From the NCBI GenBank assembly GCA_026415985.1, contig JAOAGA010000010.1:1-23433 (forward strand): a stretch of 23,433 nt of DNA, in the 5' to 3' direction. Numbering within the stretch: the stretch's first letter is position 1; each line of letters begins with the position of its first letter. The stretch is from Pseudomonadota bacterium. Its GTDB lineage: Bacteria > CALINM01. The position numbers and the translations under genes were made by a program. The notes beneath the pieces are model-generated. The model was not told the DNA's origin. It searched no databases and was given only the letters and a program-made list of their open reading frames with translations. This document shows, piece after piece, positions 15,045-22,129 of this stretch.

Positions 15045-17848
15045 ATGAGCTAAATAAACTGATAAAACAGATTAAAAGATACTGTGAAATCACCTATCAC
15101 AAAATATACCCCGAAGAGCAGGAAAAATTTATTGATGTTGAAGACGAGATAATTAACTCTTTCCTCCAGAAAAGGGGGATCAGGCTATACTCCCATCAGT
15201 TCTATGCAATCTCAAAGATATTGGAAGGAAAAAATGTCTGTGTTGCAACACCTACCGCCAGCGGTAAGACATTTTGTTATCATATTCCTATAATAAGATC
15301 ACTTGTTTCTGATAAAAACTCCAAAGCAATATTGATTTATCCGCTAAAGGCATTGGCACAGGATCAGAAAAAAAAACTTACAGAAAATTTAGAAATTATT
15401 AGTCCCTTTTATACCTGTGATATTTATGACGGCGATACCAAACAGGTTAAAAGAGATAAGATCAAGAGAAATATTCCCCATTGTATTCTTACTAATCCCG
15501 ATATGTTACATTACGGGCTATTGCCTCATCATTATATATGGGAGGAACTGTTCTCAAATCTGAGATATATTGTAGTAGATGAGGTTCATACCTACAGAGG
15601 AGTTTTTGGAGCCAATGTTGGTTGGATATTCAGAAGGTTGAAAAGAATCGCAAAATTTTACGGATCGGCTCCACAGATAATTACAACCTCAGCAACCATC
15701 GGAAATCCAAAAGAATTTCTGTCAGGTCTTTTTGAAGAAGATTTTGAGATAATAACCGAGAGGGGTGATTATTCATCGGAACGGCATTTTATAATAATAA
15801 ATCCCGAAGAAGAGGTGAGTGCCTATAAGCTTGCAGGTAAAATTTTTTCTGATGCCATAAGGCTTGGGTTAAGGACAATAGTATTTACAAAGGCAAGAAA
15901 GATTACGGAGCTTATCTATAGTTTTTTCTCCCGTTCCTCGGGGAAACTTACAGGTAAGGTCAGTTCCTACAGAGCAGGCTATCTTCCCGAGGAGAGAAGA
16001 GAGATAGAGAAAAAATTATTTGACGGAGAGCTATTGGGTGTTATCTCTACTTCTGCTTTAGAGCTTGGTGTTGATATTGGTAACTTAGATGTTTGCATAT
16101 TAGTTGGTTATCCGGGGTCCATAATTAATACATTGCAAAGGTCAGGCAGGGTAGGGCGTGGCAGGAGACCATCACTTACTATACTAATCGCCCAGAGAGA
16201 TGCCCTTGACCAGTTTTTTGTTAAAAATCCTGAAAATTTTTTTCAGAGAGGTGTTGAAGATATAGTTTTTGATTCAGAAAATCCCTACATATCAAAAAAT
16301 CACATACTCTGTTCCGCATACGAACTGCCGTTGAGACATACCGAAATCTATAAATATGAAGATGTTGTTAAGGATCTGTTAAACAGAGGGCGATTGGTTT
16401 CTTCTCAGGATGACCGGCTTTTTTTTCCCGTTGACAAAAACCCCCACAGGAAGGTAAATATCAGAGATAGTGGTGATACTTATAGGATAATAGATTCAAA
16501 GACTGAGAAAGTAGTAGCTACCGTTAGCGGAAGGAGGGTTTTTAGTGAATGCCACAGGGGTGCCATCTATCTTCATAAAGGTATAAATTACTATGTTAAA
16601 GATATAAATCTGTTAAAAAGAGAGATCATCGTTTCTGAAAATTTTGATAACTTTTATACAGTTCCTCTGATATCAAAAGAAACGGAGATTTTAGGCATCG
16701 GTAAAGAGCTAAGAGAGAATAATTATCAGTTAATTTACGGAAAGTTGAGGGTGACCGAAAAGGTTATTGGTTTTGAGAGAAAGGATATATTCAATCAGAA
16801 TCTTCTTGCCCGGGAAGAACTTGACCTGCCACCCTATACCTTCGAAACCGAAGGGTTTGTAATTGTCATTCCAAAGATATTTTTAAGTAATCTGAGTAAA
16901 GTAGGCTTTCAAACAATGGGGAGTTTACACGCAATTGAGCATGCCATAATAGGTCTTATGCCAACTATTGTCCTTTGTGACAGGCAGGATGTTGGTGGAA
17001 TTTGTTACCCCTATCATTATCAACTCAATACCGCAGGAATTTTCATCTACGACGGCTATGACGGAGGAATCGGGCTTAGTTTGAAAGCCTTTACAAATTT
17101 CAGTAAGCTTTTGTCAGATACCTTAAAGCTTGTGAAGGATTGTGAGTGTGAATCAGGCTGTCCCTCTTGTATTCACTCCCCAAAGTGTGGTTCTCAGAAT
17201 CATCCTCTTGATAAGGAGGGAGCAAAACTGCTCATGTCTGTTTTGTTAGCCTGTGGTAGCACGGAAATAAAATCACCTGTAATAAAGACCAATGAGAGTT
17301 CATATCCGGAAAAAGATAACAAATCTAAAGAGTCCGCACTTTATTTTGACCTTGAAACAAAACGGCTGGCAGATGAGGTAGGAGGATGGCAGAATGCCCA
17401 TCTAATGGGTCTTTCTTTAGGTGTTGTCTATGATGAAAAAAAAGGTGAGTATGAGTTTTATGAAGAAAAGGATGTGGAAAAGCTTATCGAAAGATTGGAG
17501 AAGGCAGATTTGGTGGTTGGATTCAACACCGAAGAATTTGATTTTAAGGTGCTAACCCCCTATGCAGGAAGAAAGCTGAAGATAAACTCCTTTGATATCC
17601 TGAAAAAAATCAGGGAAAAGACAGGTAAGAGAAAAAGCCTCAACTCCCTTGTAAAAATAAATTTAGGTGATAGCAAGTCAGGAGATGGCCTGACTGCAGT
17701 TAAATGGTTCAGGGAAGGAGACTTAGAAAAACTGAAAGAGTATTGCAAAAAAGACGTGGAACTTCTCTTTAAGCTCCATGATTTTATAAGGAAAAATGGC
17801 TATTTGCTCATAGATTTAAACGATAAAGTTACTAAACTCATTATCTGA
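15023..17848 (+). CDS. MrfA/YprA-type DEAD/DEAH helicase fused to a C-terminal YprB-like exonuclease domain
   Basis: A 941-residue superfamily 2 helicase. Motifs run in order: Walker A TPTASGKT (77-83, K82), DEVH at 186-189, SAT at 223-225, and QRSGRVGRG (motif VI). The C-terminal zinc site CECESGCPSCIHSPKC belongs to the MZB/DUF1998 region of the MrfA/Hrq1 group. After a linker, residues 772-941 form an RNase H-like 3'-5' exonuclease of the YprB (RNase_H_2) type: D776 and E778 in FDLET, D840 in GFNTEEFDF, and Y907 and D911 in YCKKDVELL. In Bacillus, MrfA and MrfB are separate proteins for repair of mitomycin-type damage; here both parts are one chain. The start is GTG at 15023 after GGGGAAGGA; it overlaps the previous gene by 22 bases. 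Confidence 0.9.
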   Translation: MAHVGGVDELNKLIKQIKRYCEITYHKIYPEEQEKFIDVEDEIINSFLQKRGIRLYSHQFYAISKILEGKNVCVATPTASGKTFCYHIPIIRSLVSDKNSKAILIYPLKALAQDQKKKLTENLEIISPFYTCDIYDGDTKQVKRDKIKRNIPHCILTNPDMLHYGLLPHHYIWEELFSNLRYIVVDEVHTYRGVFGANVGWIFRRLKRIAKFYGSAPQIITTSATIGNPKEFLSGLFEEDFEIITERGDYSSERHFIIINPEEEVSAYKLAGKIFSDAIRLGLRTIVFTKARKITELIYSFFSRSSGKLTGKVSSYRAGYLPEERREIEKKLFDGELLGVISTSALELGVDIGNLDVCILVGYPGSIINTLQRSGRVGRGRRPSLTILIAQRDALDQFFVKNPENFFQRGVEDIVFDSENPYISKNHILCSAYELPLRHTEIYKYEDVVKDLLNRGRLVSSQDDRLFFPVDKNPHRKVNIRDSGDTYRIIDSKTEKVVATVSGRRVFSECHRGAIYLHKGINYYVKDINLLKREIIVSENFDNFYTVPLISKETEILGIGKELRENNYQLIYGKLRVTEKVIGFERKDIFNQNLLAREELDLPPYTFETEGFVIVIPKIFLSNLSKVGFQTMGSLHAIEHAIIGLMPTIVLCDRQDVGGICYPYHYQLNTAGIFIYDGYDGGIGLSLKAFTNFSKLLSDTLKLVKDCECESGCPSCIHSPKCGSQNHPLDKEGAKLLMSVLLACGSTEIKSPVIKTNESSYPEKDNKSKESALYFDLETKRLADEVGGWQNAHLMGLSLGVVYDEKKGEYEFYEEKDVEKLIERLEKADLVVGFNTEEFDFKVLTPYAGRKLKINSFDILKKIREKTGKRKSLNSLVKINLGDSKSGDGLTAVKWFREGDLEKLKEYCKKDVELLFKLHDFIRKNGYLLIDLNDKVTKLII

Positions 17849-17893
17849 TTACGATACTCCGAAATTTTAAATATTTGATAAGGCATTAATACT

Positions 17894-17969
17894 AATGAAA
17901 TTTTTCAGAAAAGACTGAATAAAAGATACAACCCGAACATCAAAAAAGTGGAAAAAAATGAAATTTTTC
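17894..17969 (+). repeat. Thirteen-base direct repeat in the helicase-prfB gap
   Basis: AATGAAATTTTTC occurs at 17894-17906 and again at 17957-17969, with starts 63 bases apart, about six helical turns. A related GAAATTTTTCT lies at 8900-8910 upstream of the nitroreductase gene. The sequence is AT-rich, so chance is possible. It may mark a regulatory site upstream of prfB. Confidence 0.3.
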
Positions 17970-17977
17970 TTTAAAAT
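17949..17977 (+). promoter_or_regulatory. Candidate promoter of prfB
   Basis: TAAAAT at 17972-17977 is a plausible -10 and TGGAAA at 17949-17954 a weak -35 at a 17-base spacing. The start of transcription would be about 17984, a few bases before the prfB ATG at 17990. No Shine-Dalgarno lies between them. The 141-base gap before prfB is the largest in this half of the window, so a promoter is expected here. Confidence 0.35.
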
Positions 17978-17989
17978 AAACATCTTGCT

Positions 17990-19099
17990 ATGACTAATAA
18001 TATAAATTTAGACGAATTAATTCAGAATTTTGAGCAAAATGAGGCAAGATTTTTAAACTTAAAAGCTCATCTTGGTCTTGAAGAGAAACAGGCGAGATTA
18101 AAAGAGATGGAAATTATTGTTTCTAAGGACGACTTTTGGAAAGACAAGGAAAATAGCAAGCACATCCTGAGGGAACGCTCAGGTCTTCTAAAGTTTTTTG
18201 AAGAATGGAATAATCTGATATCTGTTTATGATGAGATAAAGACTGCAATTGATCTGTTAAAAATTAATTTAGATGAATCACTTATTGCTGAGATGAGAAA
18301 AAATCTTCAGATCTTTAATAAACTTCTTAAGGAGATTGAGATAAGAAAGATCTTCAAAAATGAAAATGATTATCATGGTGCAATATTAAGCATAAATGCA
18401 GGTGCAGGAGGAACGGAAGCGCAGGACTGGGTTGAGATGCTTCTCAGAATGTATTTAAGATGGGCTGAGAACAGGGGGTATAAGACTCAGATTGTTGATA
18501 TTCTTCCGGGCGATGAGGCGGGTATAAAAAATGTTACCGTAACAATTGACGGAGATTATGCCTATGGCTATCTGAAAGCAGAGGTTGGCATACACAGGTT
18601 AATCAGAATATCACCATTTGATGCCTCCGGAAGAAGACATACTTCTTTTGCCTCTGTTTCGGTAATACCTCAGGTTGAAGACGACATAGAGATAGAAGTT
18701 AAAGATGAGGATATTAAAATAGATACCTACAGGGCGTCAGGCTGTGGTGGGCAGAAGGTTAACAAGACCGATTCGGCGGTAAGGATTACCCATCTGCCTA
18801 CAGGTATTGTTGTTCAATGTCAGAATGAACGCTCTCAGCATAAAAACAGAGAGATGGCAATGAAACTTCTTAAGGCAAGGTTATATGAGCTTGAGCTACA
18901 AAAAAAGGAAGAAGAAAAAAGAAAGGCCCATGAACAAAAAAAAGAGATTGCCTGGGGAAGTCAGATAAGAACCTATGTTTTACAACCTTATAAACAGGTA
19001 AAGGATCACAGAACTCAATACGAAACAAGCAATGCCGACGCCGTCTTAGACGGTGAGATAAATGATTTTATTGAGCAATATTTGCTAAAATTCAGTTAA
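17990..19099 (+). CDS. prfB: Peptide chain release factor 2
   Basis: A 369-residue class I release factor that reads UGA and UAA. The stop-codon recognition tripeptide SPF is at 208-210 (RLIRISPFDASG), distinguishing RF2 from RF1 (PxT). The GGQ motif, which triggers peptidyl-tRNA hydrolysis, is at 253-255 within SGCGGQKVNKTDSAVR. The frame is continuous from an ATG, so the programmed +1 frameshift found near codon 25 of many prfB genes is absent. The residue before GGQ is Cys and the one after is Lys, which differs from the SGAGGQHVN form I expect for RF2. There is no Shine-Dalgarno. It heads the yebC-ruvCAB group. Confidence 0.96.
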   Translation: MTNNINLDELIQNFEQNEARFLNLKAHLGLEEKQARLKEMEIIVSKDDFWKDKENSKHILRERSGLLKFFEEWNNLISVYDEIKTAIDLLKINLDESLIAEMRKNLQIFNKLLKEIEIRKIFKNENDYHGAILSINAGAGGTEAQDWVEMLLRMYLRWAENRGYKTQIVDILPGDEAGIKNVTVTIDGDYAYGYLKAEVGIHRLIRISPFDASGRRHTSFASVSVIPQVEDDIEIEVKDEDIKIDTYRASGCGGQKVNKTDSAVRITHLPTGIVVQCQNERSQHKNREMAMKLLKARLYELELQKKEEEKRKAHEQKKEIAWGSQIRTYVLQPYKQVKDHRTQYETSNADAVLDGEINDFIEQYLLKFS

Positions 19100-19114
19100 C
19101 TTGGAGGATATAAT

Positions 19115-19855
19115 ATGGCAGGCCATTCTAAATGGGCACAAATCAAACACAAAAAGGCGGTAGTTGATGCAAAAAGAGGAAAGATATTTACCAAGATTGC
19201 CAAGGAAATAACCGTTGCGGTGAGATTAGGCGGTAAAGATCCTGAAATGAACCCGCGTTTGAGAACAGTAATTGCCAAAGCGAAAGCGGTAAATATGCCA
19301 AATGACAATATAGAAAGGGCTATCAAAAAAGGGACAGGAGAGTTACAGGACTCTCAGTACGAAGAGATAAGATACGAAGGTTACGGTCCCGCAGGTGTTG
19401 CAGTTATGGTTGATGTTATGACCGATAACAAAAACAGAACCGTTGGTGAGATAAGACATCTCTTTTCAAAATACAACGGAAATTTAGGTGAATCGGGTTG
19501 TGTAAGCTGGGTTTTTGACCAGAAAGGTTATTTTGTCTTTGATGATTCTGTAATATCGGAAGATGAGCTGATGGAGATTGCCCTTGAAGCAGGGGCGGAA
19601 GATGTTAAAAGGGATGATAAGTCTCTGGAAGTTCTTTGTGCACCGGAAGATTTTGATAGGGTTAAAGAGGTCTTTGACAAAAAAGGATTGAAATACAATC
19701 TGGCAGAAGTAACAATGATACCCAAAAATTATGTGGAGATCAGGGATAAAGATGCCCAGAATATGCTAAAACTATTTGAGGCATTAGAAGACCACGATGA
19801 TGTTCAGAACGTCTATGCAAATTTTGACTTGCCAGAAGATATGAATATCGAATGA
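19115..19855 (+). CDS. yebC: YebC/PmpR family protein
   Basis: A 246-residue protein of the YebC/TACO1 family. The N-terminus [22 protein letters not shown] is diagnostic, followed by IFTKIAKEI and the [17 protein letters not shown] segment. Members have been described as DNA-binding transcriptional regulators and, more recently for some, as factors that help translation of difficult proline-rich stretches. GGAGG sits before the ATG. Its place between prfB and ruvC fits the conserved yebC-ruvCAB order and, with prfB, a translation link. Length is standard. Confidence 0.95.
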   Translation: MAGHSKWAQIKHKKAVVDAKRGKIFTKIAKEITVAVRLGGKDPEMNPRLRTVIAKAKAVNMPNDNIERAIKKGTGELQDSQYEEIRYEGYGPAGVAVMVDVMTDNKNRTVGEIRHLFSKYNGNLGESGCVSWVFDQKGYFVFDDSVISEDELMEIALEAGAEDVKRDDKSLEVLCAPEDFDRVKEVFDKKGLKYNLAEVTMIPKNYVEIRDKDAQNMLKLFEALEDHDDVQNVYANFDLPEDMNIE

Positions 19856-19900
19856 ATCTTTACGGGATCATTGAGTAAGGAAGGTTTGCAGGAGAAAAAG

Positions 19901-20383
19901 ATGATAGTTCTCGGCATAGATCCGGGGCTTAGAAAGACCGGCTATGGTTTAATAGAAAATTATGCAGGTCAGCCAAGATTTATAAACTCAGGAATAATAA
20001 ATTTAGAGACCTATCCGGATAGACATGACAGACTTTATTTTCTTTATGAAAGTCTCAACGAAATTATTGAAATATACAGTCCATCCGCAATTTCTCTTGA
20101 GATGATTTTTACAGGCAGGAATATTAAATCGGCCTTTATGATAAGTGAAGCCAGAGCGGTCAGTATTATCTCCGGTAAAAAGTCCGGATTAAAAATATAC
20201 GAATATTCTGCAAGAGCGGTTAAACAGGGTATTACCGGCTATGGTAACGCCTCAAAAGAAGATGTGAAAAGAATGGTTAAGATGATATTAAACATCAAAG
20301 GGAATATAAAAGATGATGCCTCCGATGCATTAGCACTTGCAATTTATCACGTAAATGTTATTAATATTTTAGGTAAGTTATGA
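19901..20383 (+). CDS. ruvC: Crossover junction endodeoxyribonuclease RuvC
   Basis: A 160-residue RuvC that resolves Holliday junctions by paired nicks. Catalytic acids are D7 (VLGIDPGLRKTGYG), the glutamate in SLEMIFTGRN, and the two aspartates in DDASDALALAIYH near the C-terminus. I place the start at ATG 19901, because GGAG at 19891-19894 is well spaced and residue 1 matches family N-termini. An upstream TTG at 19871 would add ten residues (MSKEGLQEKK) of non-family sequence and is less likely. It overlaps ruvA by four bases (ATGA). Confidence 0.95.
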   Translation: MIVLGIDPGLRKTGYGLIENYAGQPRFINSGIINLETYPDRHDRLYFLYESLNEIIEIYSPSAISLEMIFTGRNIKSAFMISEARAVSIISGKKSGLKIYEYSARAVKQGITGYGNASKEDVKRMVKMILNIKGNIKDDASDALALAIYHVNVINILGKL

Positions 20384-20970
20384 TAGGAAGTTTAAGAGGA
20401 ATACTAATTCATAAAGAAGCAGATAAGATTATTTTGGATGTTCAGGGTGTTGGATATGAAATTTTTATCCCTTTAAAGGTAATAACCCAGCTTCCTGAGA
20501 TTAAAAGAGAAGTTTTTTTATATACAGAGATGATAGTCAGGGAAGACGATCTATCTATGTATGGTTTTTTAAACAGGGAAGACAAAGAAGTTTTTAAGCT
20601 TCTCAGAGAGGCAAAGGGAGTGGGAGTAAAAACCGCTTTTACTCTTCTTTCTTTCTTCAGTTATGATGATATTATGAGTCATATAATTAATGAAGACATC
20701 AACGCCCTTCTTTCAGTCCCGGGGATAGGTAGAAAAACCGCTGAAAGAATAATATTTGAACTTAAAGACAGGGCCAAAAAATTTAGCGACAGACCAACCT
20801 TGCCGAAAAGCAGTCAGATAGAAACTGATGTTGAGCTTGCTCTTGTTTCATTAGGATATAGTGTAAAAGAAGCAAGGGAAGCCATAAAAAAATCAAAGAA
20901 TGATCTGAAAGAAGATTTTTCTTTGGAAGACATAATAAAGGTTGCCTTAAAAAATCTTGTTAAAGGCTAA
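20380..20970 (+). CDS. ruvA: Holliday junction branch migration protein RuvA
   Basis: A 196-residue RuvA, the tetrameric junction-binding subunit that loads RuvB. Domain I is the OB fold (MIGSLRGILIHKEADKIIL). Two helix-hairpin-helix motifs follow: LLREAKGVGVKTAFTLLS and LLSVPGIGRKTAERIIFELKD. The C-terminal domain III (ELALVSLGYSVKEAREAI) contacts RuvB. The start overlaps the ruvC stop as ATGA, so the two genes are translationally coupled. All parts are full length. Confidence 0.97.
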   Translation: MIGSLRGILIHKEADKIILDVQGVGYEIFIPLKVITQLPEIKREVFLYTEMIVREDDLSMYGFLNREDKEVFKLLREAKGVGVKTAFTLLSFFSYDDIMSHIINEDINALLSVPGIGRKTAERIIFELKDRAKKFSDRPTLPKSSQIETDVELALVSLGYSVKEAREAIKKSKNDLKEDFSLEDIIKVALKNLVKG

Positions 20971-20976
20971 TTATTT

Positions 20977-21999
20977 ATGAGAGATGAGCTTGTACTTCCC
21001 GAAAAGACTGTAGATGATATTGAGCTTGATAAAACGTTGAGACCTTCATCCCTTGATGATTTTATAGGGCAACCGAAGATAATTGAAAATTTAAGAATTT
21101 TCATAAAAGCAGCAAAAGAAAGAGATGAAGCAATTGACCATATACTTCTTTACGGTCCTCCGGGGTTGGGCAAGACTTCTTTGTCTGTTGTTATCGCAAG
21201 AGAGATGGGGGTGAATATAAGGATAACCTCGGGCCCTGTTATAGAGAAAGCGGGGGATTTGGCATCAATACTTTCTTCTCTTAGTGATAAAGACGTTCTT
21301 TTTATAGATGAGATACACAGATTACCCTCAGTAGTGGAAGAGGTTTTATATCCAGCCATGGAAGATTTTAAGATAGATATAAAAATCGGGCAGGGACCCT
21401 CCGCAAGAAGTTTAAGAATATCCCTACCGCATTTTACCTTGATAGGGGCTACAACAAGAGCGGGACTTTTGGCTTCGCCTTTAAGAGACAGATTCGGGTT
21501 TACCGCAAGACTTGATTTTTATGAGAATTATGATTTAGTTAAAATAGTGAAGAGATCTGCAAAAATTTTAAATATTGATGTAGACGAAAGTGGTGCCCAT
21601 GAGATTGCAAGAAGGTCCCGTGGAACGCCGAGAATAGCAAACAGGATACTGAAAAGATTAAGAGATTATGCACAGGTTTTAGGTAGCGGAAAGATTGATA
21701 TCGAGATAGCAAAAAAAGGGCTTTCTGCCCTTGATATTGATGAAGAAGGGTTTGATACTATGGATAGGGAGATACTGTCAGCAATAATTAATAAGTTTAA
21801 CGGTGGACCTGTGGGGATAGATACATTATCTGTTGCTGTTAATGAAGAACGGGAAACCATAGAAGATGTCTATGAACCATATCTGATACAAAAAGGTTTT
21901 ATCTCAAGGACACCCCGTGGCAGAGTAGCTACTCCTCTTGCCTATAAATATCTTAAGATTGAAAACAAGAATAGTCGGAACCGTTTATTTGATGATTAA
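20977..21999 (+). CDS. ruvB: Holliday junction branch migration ATPase RuvB
   Basis: A 340-residue AAA+ ring motor that drives branch migration with RuvA and RuvC. Walker A is GPPGLGKT (60-67, K66), Walker B is LFIDEIHR (D111, E112), GATTRAG (157-163) carries sensor residues, and SPLRDRFGF (167-175) carries the arginine finger. The C-terminal winged helix ends with [17 protein letters not shown]. It follows ruvA by six bases. The Shine-Dalgarno is weak (AAAGG inside the end of ruvA), so it may depend on coupling. It closes the prfB-yebC-ruvCAB group. Confidence 0.98.
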   Translation: MRDELVLPEKTVDDIELDKTLRPSSLDDFIGQPKIIENLRIFIKAAKERDEAIDHILLYGPPGLGKTSLSVVIAREMGVNIRITSGPVIEKAGDLASILSSLSDKDVLFIDEIHRLPSVVEEVLYPAMEDFKIDIKIGQGPSARSLRISLPHFTLIGATTRAGLLASPLRDRFGFTARLDFYENYDLVKIVKRSAKILNIDVDESGAHEIARRSRGTPRIANRILKRLRDYAQVLGSGKIDIEIAKKGLSALDIDEEGFDTMDREILSAIINKFNGGPVGIDTLSVAVNEERETIEDVYEPYLIQKGFISRTPRGRVATPLAYKYLKIENKNSRNRLFDD

Positions 22000-22024
22000 A
22001 AAATATGCAAGATGTATATCGTTT

Positions 22025-22045
22025 GGCAGAAAATGCCCTTTTTTT
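22025..22045 (+). terminator. Weak terminator-like hairpin after ruvB
   Basis: GGCA (22025-22028) can pair with TGCC (22034-22037) around a five-base loop. One C and seven Ts (22039-22045) follow. The stem has only four pairs, so termination is possible but likely weak. The T-run also pairs with a nearby run of six As (22050-22055). Confidence 0.3.
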
Positions 22046-22078
22046 GTTCAAAAAAGCATAAAAATTAATCAAAAATTA

Positions 22079-22094
22079 TGGCAAAGAACTTGCA
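22079..22094 (+). promoter_or_regulatory. Sigma-54 type promoter of glnA
   Basis: TGGCAAAGAACTTGCA has the -24 GG and -12 GC elements at the exact spacing of the sigma-54 consensus TGGCAC-N5-TTGCA; it differs at one C-to-A after TGGCA. The predicted start of transcription is about 22105, leaving a 25-base leader with GGAGG before the ATG. Sigma-54 with NtrC commonly controls glnA under nitrogen limitation. No clear NtrC binding palindrome is visible in the 80 bases upstream, so activation by NtrC here is inference. Confidence 0.75.
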
Positions 22095-22129
22095 TTAGAT
22101 AAAAAAAATTTGAAAATGCGGAGGTAAAT

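Noticed and set aside
18050-18100. Programmed frameshift in prfB
   Set aside because: The frame is continuous from 17990, and no in-frame TGA after a CTT-type slip site occurs near codon 25.
19871-19900. Upstream TTG start for ruvC
   Set aside because: It adds ten residues absent from RuvC proteins, whereas ATG at 19901 has GGAG at a good distance and gives the usual MIVLGIDPG N-terminus.
22024-22038. Second sigma-54 promoter at the upstream TGGCA
   Set aside because: The -12 element is missing at the needed spacing; the bases instead form the arms of a short hairpin before a T-run.
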